Part shown: positions 27,066-36,500 of the stretch, piece by piece
Layout of the letters: the number at the start of each line of letters is the position of its first letter
Numbering within the stretch: position 1 is the stretch's first letter
DNA from: Methanocaldococcus sp. FS406-22
GTDB taxonomy: Archaea; AGJL01; Methanococci; Methanococcales; Methanocaldococcaceae
Length of the DNA: 64,000 nt
Reading direction: 5' to 3'
Assembly (NCBI RefSeq): GCF_000025525.1
Contig: NC_013887.1
Location: forward strand, 1,188,729 to 1,252,728
Notes under the pieces: model-generated
What the model saw: only the letters and a program-made list of their open reading frames with translations
Databases searched by the model: none
What the model was told of the DNA's origin: nothing
Made by a program: the position numbers and the translations under genes

Positions 27066-27515
27066 ATGTTAGAAAAGTTAAAGAAGCTATTAGACAAAAA
27101 AAAAGGAAATCTTTCAGCACCAGCTCCAGTATCTATAGATGACTATTTAGGAGAAATTGAAGAAATTCCCATAACTCCAGCTGAAGAAGAAAAGGTAACA
27201 ATAAAGGTTTGCAGTATCGAAGATGAAAAAGACGCTGTAAATGCCATAGTAATGGCTGAAGCAGGATATATCGTTATAGCAAAAACTCCCAACTTAGAGA
27301 AAGAGATTGACGATGAGTTTATTGAAATTATCAGAAAGATGAGAAATGAGGTTGCAAAATTCGGAGGAATGTTATTGGCTTTAGGAGATGAACATTTATT
27401 GATAACTCCAAAAAATGTTATAATAGAAAAACTTATTAAAGAAAAGAAGGAAGAAAATAACGCTATGAAAGAAAATAAAAAAGTAAAAGGAGAAAAAGAA
27501 GAGAAAAATGGATAA
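27066..27515 (+). CDS. sepF: Archaeal SepF, FtsZ membrane anchor
   Basis: 149 residues. The N-terminus MLEKLKKLLDKKK is a short amphipathic helix of the kind that binds the membrane. A flexible linker follows, then the SepF domain (VTIKVCSIEDEKDAVNAIVM, AEAGYIVIAKTPNLEKE, FGGMLLALGDEHLLITP) between residues ~45 and 125, and a charged Lys/Glu tail. Archaeal SepF dimers tether FtsZ to the membrane during division in species that lack FtsA, shown in other euryarchaea. The run of nine A encoding DKKKG is in frame here, unlike the A9 tracts in flaC and chlI/chlD. Confidence 0.85.
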   Translation: MLEKLKKLLDKKKGNLSAPAPVSIDDYLGEIEEIPITPAEEEKVTIKVCSIEDEKDAVNAIVMAEAGYIVIAKTPNLEKEIDDEFIEIIRKMRNEVAKFGGMLLALGDEHLLITPKNVIIEKLIKEKKEENNAMKENKKVKGEKEEKNG

Positions 27516-27614
27516 ACTGTTATTTTTTAAATGTTTCTAAAATCTCAAATATGAACTCTTTTTTCATATAGTTTTTTACAAAATATCTTGGGAAGAAACT
27601 TTTAAAAAAGTTAG

Positions 27615-27682
27615 ATGAAAACCTAACGGTTTTCATTGCTCGAAGCTAACGCTTCGATTAGATAAAAACCTTTAATGGTTTT
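27615..27682. repeat. Three adjacent small hairpins between sepF and trpC
   Basis: ATGAAAACC-TAAC-GGTTTTCAT (27615-27636), TCGAAGC-TAAC-GCTTCGA (27640-27657) and AAAACC-TTTAAT-GGTTTT (27665-27682). The first two share the loop TAAC. The ~190-bp gap otherwise holds only the promoter region of trpC. This may terminate the sepF transcript or attenuate trpC, or be repeat elements. Confidence 0.6.
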
Positions 27683-27732
27683 CCCTTTCTTAATCTTAAT
27701 AAGTTTTGCAAAAAACTATAAAATGTGAGACT

Positions 27733-28533
27733 ATGAAAGTCTTAGATGAAATCGTCAAAAATAGAAAAAAATTGATTGAGATAGAAAAGAGGAAAGACAT
27801 AATCAAAAACTTAAGGAGTCTTATTGATGAATTAAATATAGATGTAGAAAAAAAGAAAAAATTAAAGTTATCAAAAGCGATAAAAAAAGCCAAAGAAATA
27901 AAAAATCCAATAATCACTGAAATTAAACCATCATCTCCATCAAAAGGAAACATTAGAGAAATGAATCTTGAAGATGTAAAAAATATTGCCAAAGAAATGG
28001 TAGAAGGTGGAGCAACTGCTTTATCTATCTTAACAGAACCGAAATATTTCAATGGGAGTTATCATAATTTAATTGTTGCGAGAGAAGTAAATATTCCCAT
28101 ATTAATGAAAGATTTTATTGTTGATTTTTATCAAATCGATATAGCCAGTGAGATTGGAGCTAATGCAGTTTTATTAATTGTTTCAGCATTAAAAGAAGAT
28201 GTTGGGGAGTTTTTAGATTACGCTAAAGAAAATAATTTGGAATGTTTAGTTGAGACACATGACAAGGATGAGATAGAGATAGCCTTAGATGCTGGAGCTA
28301 AGATTATTGGCATAAACAATAGAGATTTAAAAACATTAAAGATTGATTTATCAACAACTGAGAGATTAGCTCCATTAATCCCTAAATCTAAACTAAAAGT
28401 TGGAGAAAGTGGAATATATACAAAAGAGCAGTTAAATTATATTTTAAAATTTACTGACGCTGCTTTAATTGGTTCTTCAATAATGGAAAGTGAAAATATA
28501 AAAGAAAAAGTTATGGAATTGGTTGAAAGGTGA
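27733..28533 (+). CDS. trpC: Indole-3-glycerol-phosphate synthase
   Basis: 266 residues. TIM-barrel enzyme closing the indole ring in tryptophan synthesis. Motifs: PIITEIKPSSPSKGNI (catalytic Lys and phosphate region), ALSILTEPKYFNGS, PILMKDFIVDFYQI with the second catalytic Lys, VLLIVSAL, LECLVETHDKDE, IGINNRDLKT and VGESGI. No other trp gene is near, so it is separated from a trp operon. ATG 27733 is chosen because it aligns with the family start; nine more codons are open upstream. Convergent with the downstream HTH gene, with only 2 bp between the stops. Confidence 0.92.
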   Translation: MKVLDEIVKNRKKLIEIEKRKDIIKNLRSLIDELNIDVEKKKKLKLSKAIKKAKEIKNPIITEIKPSSPSKGNIREMNLEDVKNIAKEMVEGGATALSILTEPKYFNGSYHNLIVAREVNIPILMKDFIVDFYQIDIASEIGANAVLLIVSALKEDVGEFLDYAKENNLECLVETHDKDEIEIALDAGAKIIGINNRDLKTLKIDLSTTERLAPLIPKSKLKVGESGIYTKEQLNYILKFTDAALIGSSIMESENIKEKVMELVER

Positions 28534-28535
28534 AA

Positions 28536-29069
28536 CTATTTTTTCTTTTTTATTCTATATTTAATTTCGTTTAAAATCTTTTTTGCCTCATCAAACTCTT
28601 TATTGTTAATCTTTAACTCCAACTCTAAGAATTTCAACTCCATTTCAGCATTATAAAAGCCCTTATTTATAATCATCTCCTTATACTCCCAAAGCAACTG
28701 CTTTAATTTTTGCATTTTAAACTCTTCCCTCTCTTTATTAATTTTTTCCTTGTGTTTTTCAAAATGGTAGTAGAGAGTTGTTTCGGGAATAGCTAAAAGC
28801 TCTGCTACCTCAGTTAAACTTCTCTCCTTCAACAAATCAATGGCTTTATTTAAAACACTCTCTGGAATTTTTATTTTTCTCCCTCTTGGTTTTTCCTCTA
28901 TATTTATCACAACGGTGGGAATTTCTTTTAAAACTTCTATTTTATACTTCATTTTTTTGTTGTTATAGACACTTTTAGGTATTCTAACAATAACAATGTC
29001 ATCTTTAGCCATTTCTTTTATTTTTTCAATCTCTTTCCAGCTAACAATTTTATTTAATTCAACAATCAT
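28536..29069 (-). CDS. Helix-turn-helix protein with Lys/Glu-rich C-terminus
   Basis: 177 residues, unrecognised family. A central helix-turn-helix is visible in IPESVLNKAIDLLKERSLTEVAELLAIPETTLYYHF (resolvase/Hin-like third helix), preceded by an N-terminal alpha/beta part (ELNKIVSWKEIEKIKEM to VVINIEEKPRGRKI) and followed by ~70 residues of charged helix, probably coiled coil. Most likely a DNA-binding regulator; target unknown. GTGATTTTT precedes ATG 29069; an open frame to 29093 overlaps the NAD kinase gene. 5 bp downstream of that gene, so probably in the same operon. Confidence 0.68.
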   Translation of the reverse strand: MIVELNKIVSWKEIEKIKEMAKDDIVIVRIPKSVYNNKKMKYKIEVLKEIPTVVINIEEKPRGRKIKIPESVLNKAIDLLKERSLTEVAELLAIPETTLYYHFEKHKEKINKEREEFKMQKLKQLLWEYKEMIINKGFYNAEMELKFLELELKINNKEFDEAKKILNEIKYRIKKKK

Positions 29070-29074
29070 AAAAA

Positions 29075-30790
29075 TCACATTATACCAAAGCATCTATTCA
29101 ACTTATCATAAAAACTCTGCCCCTTTACAAAATAAGCGTAACTATCAGATTTTTCAAAGATTAGCTCATCATCTTTATTTATTTCATATTCAACACTTCC
29201 ATCAATCACTAATAAAGCTGGTTTTTCTAATTTAAGCTTTAGTTTAATCTTATTTGAACCAGAAACTACTAAAGGCCTTGAAGATAACTTAAATGGACAT
29301 ATTGGAGATATTATAAAGCAATCAACGTTTGGCTCAACTATAGGGCCTCCAGCACTTAAAGAATAGGCTGTTGAACCAGTTGGTGTTGAGATAATTATCC
29401 CATCCGCCCTAACATTTTCAACAAACGTATCATTAACATATACATCAAATTCTAAAATTTTTGCAGGGTTTTTTGTAATAACCACCATCTCATTTAAGGC
29501 AGAGGGCGTTTTTATAACTCTATTGTCTTTTATTATTTTACACGACAGTTTGCTTCTTTTTTCTATCTCGTACTCTCCTTTAATAACTTTATCAATTACT
29601 TCAAAAATCTCTTCTTTATAAAACTCAGCTAAAAACCCAACTTTTCCCATATTTACTGCTATTATTGGTATGGTCTCTCCATTAACCAATCTCGAAGCCC
29701 TAAGTATTGTTCCATCTCCACCAATGGCTATGATATGAGAAATTGTTGATATATCAAACCTATCTCCTCCAACTCTCTCCCTTAAAAAGTCCTCAACACA
29801 ATATGGGATATTTCTATCTTTTAGATATTTACAAATCTCTATAGCTAAGTTAATTGCCTCTTCTTTATCCTCCCTAACAACTATTCCAAATTTCGCTGGT
29901 TTTATAGCCCACTTATTACCAAATAGGGCTATAAGCTTTTTATGCAAATATTTGTTGCTAACGATTAAAGATGTTCTCTCCATTAAATGTAATTTCATAT
30001 TTAATGGCTTCCCATTTTTGTTTGTTATTATAACATTTCCCTCTCTGCAGATAACATAAGCCCCAGCTATATCGCAGAGTCGAGAATTTTCATTTACATT
30101 TATATAAGCATCCAACGCCCCACTAACAACATAACACATCTCCAAAGCCATAGAGCCAAATAGCCTAATCCTCCTAACCTTTCTCCCTTTTAAAAATTCC
30201 AATAAATCATTAGACAGTCCATAAACAAACAATCCAACAGATGCTTCTTTTAAATCTTTTGTATCTTTTGCCTCTATTCTAATTTTTTCTCCATCTTTTT
30301 CTAAGAAACTTCCCTCCCCTTTAATAGCATAATATAAATCTTCGGTGGCCAAGTTCTTCACAATTCCTACATATAAGTCATTTATTGTATAGTTATTGGA
30401 TATAAAACTTTTAATCCAATCAACATTGTTAATATTTTCTCTAATTAACTTTTTATCCTCTCCTTTAATTTTTGCTACTGCTATTGAAGTTGAATATATG
30501 GGGATAGATTTTAAAGCGTTGTATGTTCCATCTATTGGGTCTAAGACAAAGATGTAATCTAAATCATTACCCACAACTTTCAATCCAATTTCTTCACTTA
30601 TTAAAATTCCTCCATTAAACTTCTCTAAAATATTTATTGCCATATTTTCAGCAATTACATCTATTCTTTTTGTTGGTGTTCCATCTGCCCCTATCTTAAC
30701 CACTTCATCTGCCTTTTCCCAGCCAATTAAGGGTTTTATCTTTTTACCAATCTCCTCAACTACCTTCATCGCAATTTTAAAGCCTTCCAT
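29075..30790 (-). CDS. Bifunctional NADP phosphatase / NAD kinase
   Basis: 571 residues, two fused domains. Residues ~1-260 form an inositol-monophosphatase-like domain with ISEEIG, DPIDGTYNALK and LCDIAGAYVI metal motifs. Residues ~280-571 form an NAD kinase with IIAIGGDGTILRASR, LNEMVVITK and DGIIISTPTGSTAYSLSAGGPIVEP. The M. jannaschii homologue (MJ0917) is known to phosphorylate NAD and dephosphorylate NADP, and its phosphatase domain also acts on fructose-1,6-bisphosphate-type substrates. The fusion suggests direct balancing of the NAD/NADP pool. GTGGTAATT precedes ATG 30790. Confidence 0.93.
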   Translation of the reverse strand: MEGFKIAMKVVEEIGKKIKPLIGWEKADEVVKIGADGTPTKRIDVIAENMAINILEKFNGGILISEEIGLKVVGNDLDYIFVLDPIDGTYNALKSIPIYSTSIAVAKIKGEDKKLIRENINNVDWIKSFISNNYTINDLYVGIVKNLATEDLYYAIKGEGSFLEKDGEKIRIEAKDTKDLKEASVGLFVYGLSNDLLEFLKGRKVRRIRLFGSMALEMCYVVSGALDAYINVNENSRLCDIAGAYVICREGNVIITNKNGKPLNMKLHLMERTSLIVSNKYLHKKLIALFGNKWAIKPAKFGIVVREDKEEAINLAIEICKYLKDRNIPYCVEDFLRERVGGDRFDISTISHIIAIGGDGTILRASRLVNGETIPIIAVNMGKVGFLAEFYKEEIFEVIDKVIKGEYEIEKRSKLSCKIIKDNRVIKTPSALNEMVVITKNPAKILEFDVYVNDTFVENVRADGIIISTPTGSTAYSLSAGGPIVEPNVDCFIISPICPFKLSSRPLVVSGSNKIKLKLKLEKPALLVIDGSVEYEINKDDELIFEKSDSYAYFVKGQSFYDKLNRCFGIM

Positions 30791-30872
30791 AATTACCACA
30801 CAAAACATTTAAATAAACATAGCTAAATAGAATTTTTTAAGTTAAAGGATTATAAAAATTAGGGGGATAGTA

Positions 30873-31142
30873 ATGGCAATTAGAGTTAGTGACATTTTAG
30901 ATAAACCAATATACACAACGACAGCCATATACGTTGGGAAGGTCTATGATGTAATGCTCGATTTGAATAAAGGGGTTATCAGTGGAATAATTGTCTCAGA
31001 CATTCAAAATGGATGCCTAAAAGATTATGTTACCGACCCTTCTAAGAAAGTTGTTTTACCATTCAATTTAATCACAGCCATAGGGAATATAATATTGGTC
31101 AAACCACCTGCAGATTCTGGTTATGGATTTTTAAAGAAATAA
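30873..31142 (+). CDS. PRC-barrel domain protein
   Basis: 89 residues, a single PRC-barrel: [40 protein letters not shown] and [21 protein letters not shown]-barrels occur in RimM and photosynthetic reaction-centre H chains. Small archaeal stand-alone copies are common and of unknown role; some are linked to RNA processing or, in other archaea, cell division (CdpB). GGGGGATAGTA precedes ATG 30873. Divergent from the NAD kinase gene. The 126 bp after it hold nothing recognisable. Confidence 0.85.
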   Translation: MAIRVSDILDKPIYTTTAIYVGKVYDVMLDLNKGVISGIIVSDIQNGCLKDYVTDPSKKVVLPFNLITAIGNIILVKPPADSGYGFLKK

Positions 31143-31268
31143 TTTTTGTTTTTAATAGTGGTTTTCAAAAGTAATAAAATTCACAAGATAATATTTGAAT
31201 AAATTAAATCAGGAATAGACATTATTTATCAAGAATTTTGTTTTATTGTTTTTTAGGAGGGATAGATA

Positions 31269-32072
31269 ATGCTTAAAATTGGTATTGTTGGCTGTGGAGC
31301 TATTGGCAGTTTTATTTCAAAAAAGGTTTTAGATGGCACTATAAAAAATGCTAAAATCTCTGCTGTCTATGATAGAAATTTAGATAAAGCTGGAAAACTA
31401 TCTGAGATGACTGGAGCTAAGATTTGTGGTAGTGTAGATGAGTTGGTTAAAGAGGATTTGGATTTAGTTGTTGAGGCAGCATCAATAAAGGCAGTTGAAG
31501 AAATTGCAGAAAAATCTTTAATAAACAATAAAGATGTTTTAATAATGAGTGTTGGAGCATTAGCAGATAAAGAGCTGTTTTTAAAATTAAAAAACTTAGC
31601 TAAGAGTGTTGGAAAGAAAATTTATATTCCATCTGGAGCTATTGGTGGCTTAGATGCCATAAAAGCTCTGAGATTGGGAGAGATAGGAGAGGTTGTTTTA
31701 AAAACTACAAAACCAGTTGCTGCCTTAGAGGATGCCTTAAAAAATCTTGGTTATAAGGTAGATGAGATAAAAGAGCCAGTTGTAGTTTTTGAAGGAGATG
31801 TTTTTGATGCAATAAAGAAATTTCCAGCAAATATAAACGTTGCAGTTACTTTATCATTGGCTACAGAGTTTCCAGCAAAGGTTGTTATTGTTGCAGACCC
31901 AAATGCAAAGCTAAACAGGCATGAGATATTAGTTAAAAGCTCTATAGGAACTTTAAAGGTTTGTGTGGAAAATGTTCCATTTGAAGAAAATCCAAGGACT
32001 TCTGCATTAGCTGCCTATTCTGCCGTTAGATTGATTAGAGATTTGGCTGATCCTATAAAGATAGGTGTCTAA
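31269..32072 (+). CDS. nadX: L-aspartate dehydrogenase
   Basis: 267 residues. N-terminal Rossmann loop [35 protein letters not shown], and the catalytic region [20 protein letters not shown]; the conserved His lies in LNRHEILV. It oxidises L-aspartate to iminoaspartate, the first step of NAD synthesis in many archaea (with quinolinate synthase NadA). AGGAGGGATAGATA is a strong ribosome binding site for ATG 31269. It starts a run of closely spaced genes (zinc-ribbon, coaBC, secG), so NAD and CoA synthesis genes may be co-transcribed. Confidence 0.92.
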   Translation: MLKIGIVGCGAIGSFISKKVLDGTIKNAKISAVYDRNLDKAGKLSEMTGAKICGSVDELVKEDLDLVVEAASIKAVEEIAEKSLINNKDVLIMSVGALADKELFLKLKNLAKSVGKKIYIPSGAIGGLDAIKALRLGEIGEVVLKTTKPVAALEDALKNLGYKVDEIKEPVVVFEGDVFDAIKKFPANINVAVTLSLATEFPAKVVIVADPNAKLNRHEILVKSSIGTLKVCVENVPFEENPRTSALAAYSAVRLIRDLADPIKIGV

Positions 32073-32074
32073 CT

Positions 32075-32233
32075 ATGGAAGAGATAGAGAGCTTTACAGT
32101 TATTGATTTAGATAGCTTAGATGACTTTATAAAAGAGATTAAATGCCCAAACTGCTCTTATGAATTTAAATGTGTTGGAGAAAGAGTTATTTGCCCAAAA
32201 TGTCGGAAGGTTATAAATTTAAAAGAAAAATAG
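32075..32233 (+). CDS. Small zinc-ribbon protein
   Basis: 52 residues starting MEEIESFTVIDLDSLDDF, then IKCPNCSYEFKCVGERVICPKC. Two CxxC pairs 14 residues apart form a one-domain zinc ribbon, and the protein ends soon after (RKVINLKEK). The ATG lies 2 bp after the nadX stop, with GGTG inside the nadX end as binding site; coaBC follows after 7 bp. Spacing and the clean zinc motif argue for a real gene. Function unknown; perhaps a transcription- or RNA-associated factor. Confidence 0.8.
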   Translation: MEEIESFTVIDLDSLDDFIKEIKCPNCSYEFKCVGERVICPKCRKVINLKEK

Positions 32234-32240
32234 TGAGATC

Positions 32241-33437
32241 ATGCATCCAACTAAACTATTAAAAGGGACTAAATCAAAACTCTTAGAAGGTAAAAAAATC
32301 TTGGTTGCTGTAACTTCATCAATAGCCGCTATAGAAACACCAAAGTTGCTGAGAGAGTTAATAAGGCATGGAGCAGAGGTTTATTGCATCATTACAGAAG
32401 AAACTAAAAAAATTATTGGCAAAGATGCTTTAAAATTTGGTTGTGGAAATGAGGTTTATGAGGAGATAACTGGAGATATTGAACATATACTGCTTTATAA
32501 TGAGTGCGACTGCCTCTTAATATACCCAGCAACGGCCAATATAATCTCAAAAATAAACTTAGGAATTGCTGATAATATTGTAAATACAACAGCTTTAATG
32601 TTTTTTGGAAATAAACCAATAATTATTGTCCCAGCAATGCATGAAAACATGTTCAATGCCATTAAAAGGCATATAGATGAGCTTAAAGAGAAAGATAACA
32701 TTTATGTAATATCACCAAAGTTTGAGGAAGGGAAGGCAAAAGTTGCAAGTATAGAGGACGTTGTTAAAGCAGTAATTGACATCATTGGAAACAACTTAAA
32801 AAAAGAGGGAAACAGAGTTTTAATATTAAATGGAGGGACTGTTGAGTTTATAGATAAAGTTAGAGTTATAACAAATTTATCATCTGGAAAGATGGGTGTT
32901 GCATTAGCTGAGGCTTTCTGTAGAGAAGGATTTTATGTTGAGGTCATAACAGCTATGGGTTTAGAGCCTCCTTATTATATAAAGAGCCATAAGGTTTTAA
33001 CTGCCAAAGAGATGCTAAATAAAGCTATAGAGCTTGCTAAGGACTTTGATATTATCGTCTCATCAGCAGCAATATCTGATTTTACAGTTGAGGCATTTGA
33101 AGGAAAGTTGAGCTCTGAAGAAGAGCCAATATTAAAGCTAAAGAAAAATCCAAAGGTTTTAGAAGAGTTGAGGAAGATTTATAAGGATAAGATAATTATT
33201 GGATTTAAAGCAGAGTATAATTTAAATGAGGAGGAGCTTATAAATAGGGCTAAGGAGAGATTAAATAAATATAACTTAAATATGATTATTGCCAACGATT
33301 TAAGTAAGCACTACTTTGGAGATGACTATATCAAGGTTTATATTGTAACAAAAGAAGATGTTAAAAAAATCTCTGGCTCTAAAAAAGAGGTTGCTGAAAA
33401 GATTGTGGAAAAAGTTAAAAAATTGGTGAAATCATGA
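32241..33437 (+). CDS. coaBC: Phosphopantothenoylcysteine synthetase/decarboxylase
   Basis: 398 residues, fused CoaC and CoaB, making 4'-phosphopantetheine for coenzyme A. The N-terminal flavoprotein CoaC part: [20 protein letters not shown], catalytic His region [28 protein letters not shown] and PAMHENM (PAMNxxM in bacteria, here His instead of Asn). The C-terminal CoaB part: [37 protein letters not shown] and [12 protein letters not shown]. Archaeal CoaB uses CTP or ATP. TAGTGAGATC precedes ATG 32241. Its stop overlaps the secG start (ATGA). Confidence 0.92.
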   Translation: MHPTKLLKGTKSKLLEGKKILVAVTSSIAAIETPKLLRELIRHGAEVYCIITEETKKIIGKDALKFGCGNEVYEEITGDIEHILLYNECDCLLIYPATANIISKINLGIADNIVNTTALMFFGNKPIIIVPAMHENMFNAIKRHIDELKEKDNIYVISPKFEEGKAKVASIEDVVKAVIDIIGNNLKKEGNRVLILNGGTVEFIDKVRVITNLSSGKMGVALAEAFCREGFYVEVITAMGLEPPYYIKSHKVLTAKEMLNKAIELAKDFDIIVSSAAISDFTVEAFEGKLSSEEEPILKLKKNPKVLEELRKIYKDKIIIGFKAEYNLNEEELINRAKERLNKYNLNMIIANDLSKHYFGDDYIKVYIVTKEDVKKISGSKKEVAEKIVEKVKKLVKS

Positions 33438-33595
33438 GTAAAAGAGAAGAAACTGGATTGGCAACAAGTGCTGGATTGATAAGATACATGGATGAAACAT
33501 TCTCAAAGGTTAGAGTTAAACCAGAGCATGTTATTGGGCTTACTGTAGCATTTGTAATTATTGAGGCAATTTTAACCTATGGTAGATTTATTTAA
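33434..33595 (+). CDS. secG: Preprotein translocase subunit SecG (Sec61 beta)
   Basis: 53 residues, nearly the known M. jannaschii Sec61-beta: [20 protein letters not shown], then [20 protein letters not shown] as the single C-terminal membrane segment. Part of the SecYEG protein channel. It overlaps the coaBC stop by 4 bp, with GGTGAAATC as ribosome binding site. Convergent with the phosphoesterase gene, 2 bp after its stop. Confidence 0.95.
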   Translation: MSKREETGLATSAGLIRYMDETFSKVRVKPEHVIGLTVAFVIIEAILTYGRFI

Positions 33596-33597
33596 AA

Positions 33598-34317
33598 TTA
33601 TCTTCCTAAAAATAATCTCTCTCCTAACCATTCTGGCAATCCATTTTTAACAATTTTCTCATAAGCCTCTTTGATGTCATATTCAACTCTAACAATCTCT
33701 ATTTTAAAATTTTCTTCATCAAAGATACAATAACTTGCCTTATTTATTCCATCCCTTGGCTGTCCTACACTTCCGGGGTTTATTAGATATTTTTTATCAT
33801 CATCTAAGTATATCTTCCCTTCATGAACCAATAAATTTCCTTCTTCAGAATTTACAAATGGTATATGAGAATGTCCAATAAATATCAAATCTCCGCAGTC
33901 AAAGGCATCATCAACGTAATCTGGAAATAAATATTCCCAAATCTCTGGATACTTAGGATTTGCATGTGAAAAGATAACTTTTTTACCTTTTATCTTTTCT
34001 TCAATAATCAGAGGCAGAGAATCTAAAAAGTTTAAATTTTCAGGCTTTATAACATTTTTAGTCCATAGTATTGCAATAATTCCATAGGTATTGAAGTAAT
34101 CTAAGCTCTCTTTTCCTAAAACTCCATAGTCATGATTTCCAACTACACACTTACATTTGAGTTCTTTTATTAATTCAATGCATTCATTTGGATTTGCTCC
34201 ATAACCAACAATATCTCCTAAGCACACAATTTCTTTAATGCCCTTACTCTTTATATCTTCTAAAACTGCCTTTAAAGCCTCTAAGTTAGAATGAATGTCA
34301 CTAATTACTGCAATCAT
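33598..34317 (-). CDS. Calcineurin-like metallophosphoesterase
   Basis: 239 residues. Dimetal motifs: MIAVISDIHSNLEALKAVL (D and H), IVCLGDIVGYGANP (GD), VVGNHDYGV (GNHD), IFSHANP and FIGHSHIPF (GHxH). YfcE/MJ0936-type phosphodiesterase subgroup, cytoplasmic; the natural substrate is unknown (such enzymes hydrolyse model phosphodiesters). GGTGTATAAAT precedes ATG 34317. Confidence 0.9.
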   Translation of the reverse strand: MIAVISDIHSNLEALKAVLEDIKSKGIKEIVCLGDIVGYGANPNECIELIKELKCKCVVGNHDYGVLGKESLDYFNTYGIIAILWTKNVIKPENLNFLDSLPLIIEEKIKGKKVIFSHANPKYPEIWEYLFPDYVDDAFDCGDLIFIGHSHIPFVNSEEGNLLVHEGKIYLDDDKKYLINPGSVGQPRDGINKASYCIFDEENFKIEIVRVEYDIKEAYEKIVKNGLPEWLGERLFLGR

Positions 34318-34461
34318 ATTTATACACCTTTAGGATTATCGCTAAAATTAACTTTATCTCAGTAACATTTAAATATAAGTTGAGCTAACATCCTAAGATA
34401 ATATAAAAAGTATTATTGTCATCATAAAAATTAAAAATTAGTATTAAAAAGTGTGATAATC

Positions 34462-35550
34462 ATGCAGTATATTTATCCATTCACTGCAATCGTTGGACAG
34501 GAAAAGATGAAGAAGGCTTTAATTCTAAATGCTATAAATCCAAAGATTGGTGGAGTTTTAATTAGGGGAGAGAAAGGAACAGCAAAATCCACTGCAGTTA
34601 GAGCTTTAGCTGATTTATTGCCAGAGATTGAAGTTGTTGAAGGATGCCCATTCAACTGCGACCCAAATGGAGAGTTGTGTGATATCTGCAAAGAAAAGAA
34701 AGAGAGAGGAGAGCTAAAAGTAACAAAAAAGAAGATGAAGGTTGTTAATCTTCCAATTGGAGCTACTGAAGATAGAGTTATTGGAACTCTTGACATAGAA
34801 AAAGCTATAAAAGAAGGAATTAAAGCATTAGAGCCGGGAATTTTGGCAGAGGCAAATAGAAACATCCTCTACATTGATGAAGTTAATTTATTGGATGACC
34901 ATATAATTGATGTTTTATTGGATGTTGCAGCAATGGGTTGGAACATCATTGAGAGAGAGGGAGTTAAGATAAAGCATCCTTCAAGATTTATATTAGTAGG
35001 AACTATGAATCCAGAGGAGGGGGAGTTAAGACCTCAAATTTTGGATAGATTTGGTTTAATGGTTGATGTTGAAGGATTAAATGATGTTAAAGATAGAGTA
35101 GAGGTTATAAAGAGGGTTGAGGAATTTAACAACAATCCAGAAGAGTTCTATAAAAAATTTGAAGAAGAACAGAAAAAATTAAGAGAAAAAATAATTAAAG
35201 CAAGAGAAATTTTAAATAAAGTTGAGATAAGCGATGAACTCTTAGAATTTATATCAAAAGTTTGTATTGAGTTAGGAATTCAAACAAATAGGGCCGATAT
35301 AACTGTTGTTAGAACAGCTAAAGCTTTAGCTGCCTATAACGGAAGGACTTATGTAACTATAGATGATGTCAAGGAGGCTATGGAGTTAGCTCTACCTCAC
35401 AGAATGAGAAGAAAACCATTTGAACCACCACAATTAAACAAAGAGAAGTTGGAGCAGATGATTAATGAGTTTAAACAGCAAAAAAATAATAATGAAGAAG
35501 AAAAGGAAGAGCAAAAAAATGATGACGTAAAAAAAAACATGATGAAATAA
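34462..35550 (+). CDS. chlI: AAA+ chelatase subunit (ChlI-like), zero-frame product
   Basis: 362 residues in the zero frame. Walker [20 protein letters not shown], a cysteine-rich [20 protein letters not shown] insert typical of the BchI/ChlI family, Walker B-type [20 protein letters not shown], and [21 protein letters not shown]. This is the ATPase of Mg/Co-chelatases; with cobN 200 bp downstream, cobalt insertion for B12 is the likely role. Start: GTGTGATAATC before ATG 34462. The frame ends soon after an A9 tract (35529-35537) in an acidic linker, where the ChlD-like frame is already open. It may be both a finished small subunit and the N-terminal part of a 679-residue ChlI-ChlD protein. 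Confidence 0.88.
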   Translation: MQYIYPFTAIVGQEKMKKALILNAINPKIGGVLIRGEKGTAKSTAVRALADLLPEIEVVEGCPFNCDPNGELCDICKEKKERGELKVTKKKMKVVNLPIGATEDRVIGTLDIEKAIKEGIKALEPGILAEANRNILYIDEVNLLDDHIIDVLLDVAAMGWNIIEREGVKIKHPSRFILVGTMNPEEGELRPQILDRFGLMVDVEGLNDVKDRVEVIKRVEEFNNNPEEFYKKFEEEQKKLREKIIKAREILNKVEISDELLEFISKVCIELGIQTNRADITVVRTAKALAAYNGRTYVTIDDVKEAMELALPHRMRRKPFEPPQLNKEKLEQMINEFKQQKNNNEEEKEEQKNDDVKKNMMK

Positions 35551-36500
35551 GAAATGAGTTTGAAGAAGAAAATGAGGATTCAAATAATCAAAATAATAAT
35601 AACAACTCTAATAACCAAAATGAAGATACACCCGGGGACTTTGAAAGAACGTTTGGCATAGATGAGAGCTTTAAAGTAAATCCCAAGCTTATACAATTTA
35701 AGCTTAAAGATAATATCCATAGATATGGCTCTGGAAGGCATATTAAAAGCTACAGCAAGAGAGGGAGGTATGTAAAATTCAAGCTCCCAAAGGATAAAAC
35801 TTCCGATATTGCCTTCGATGCTACATTTAGAAGAGCGGCAATACACCAAAAAAGAAGAAGAGAAAAATCCAATAAAAAATTAGCTATCTACTTAGAAAAA
35901 GAAGATATTGTAGAAAAGGTTAGACAGAGGAAGATATCATCCCATATATTGTTTGTTGTTGATGTGAGTGGTTCAATGGGAGCTATGAGAAGAATGGAAG
36001 CCGCAAAAGGGGCTATAATCTCTCTACTCTTAGATGCCTATCAAAAGAGGAACAAAATTGGAATGATTGCATTTAGAAAAGATAGAGCTGAGTTGATTTT
36101 ACCTTTTACATCCTCAGTAGAGCTTGGAGAGAAACTACTTAAAGATTTACCAACTGGAGGGAAAACTCCTTTGGCTGATGCATTTATTAAGAGCTATGAG
36201 GTCTTTGACAGAGAGCTTAGAAAAAATCCAAATATCATCCCAATAATGATTGTAATAAGTGATTTCAAGCCGAATGTAGCTGTTAAAGGAGATTATGTTA
36301 AAGAGGTTTTTGATGCGTGTGAGAAGATAGCTGAGAAGTGCATTAACGTTATATTGATAGATACTGAGCCGCAATCATTTATAAAAATAGGGATTGGAAG
36401 AGAGATAGCCAATAGATTTGGATTTAAGTATTATAAAATAGAGGAGTTAAGTGAAGAAAAAATCTTAGATATTTGTAAGAGCTTAGAAATCAACTTCTAA
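35526..36500 (+). CDS. chlD: ChlD-like chelatase VWA domain, read in the -1 frame after the A9 tract
   Basis: The frame is open from 35526 to 36500 (about 324 codons) and has no ATG before residue-level SGSMGAM, far inside the domain, so independent initiation is unlikely. It begins as an acidic Asn/Gln-rich linker ([14 protein letters not shown]), goes through an arginine-rich part ([18 protein letters not shown]) and ends in a von Willebrand A domain with an intact [26 protein letters not shown] and IVISDFKP. It overlaps chlI by 25 bp. A -1 slip at GTA-AAA-AAA-AAC makes a single 679-residue protein. Programmed frameshifting to make two cobalt-chelatase subunits from one chlD gene has been described in the literature; this layout fits it. 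Confidence 0.82.
   Translation, partial: RKKKHDEIRNEFEEENEDSNNQNNNNNSNNQNEDTPGDFERTFGIDESFKVNPKLIQFKLKDNIHRYGSGRHIKSYSKRGRYVKFKLPKDKTSDIAFDATFRRAAIHQKRRREKSNKKLAIYLEKEDIVEKVRQRKISSHILFVVDVSGSMGAMRRMEAAKGAIISLLLDAYQKRNKIGMIAFRKDRAELILPFTSSVELGEKLLKDLPTGGKTPLADAFIKSYEVFDRELRKNPNIIPIMIVISDFKPNVAVKGDYVKEVFDACEKIAEKCINVILIDTEPQSFIKIGIGREIANRFGFKYYKIEELSEEKILDICKSLEINF

Noticed and set aside
27706-27733. Upstream start (MQKTIKCET) for trpC
   Set aside because: The extra nine residues overlap the probable promoter region and are not typical of the family; ATG 27733 is preferred.
35580-35849. Minus-strand frame of 89 codons opposite the chlD linker
   Set aside because: Lies antisense to the frame-shifted chlD segment, which has clear protein features; composition is that of a shadow.
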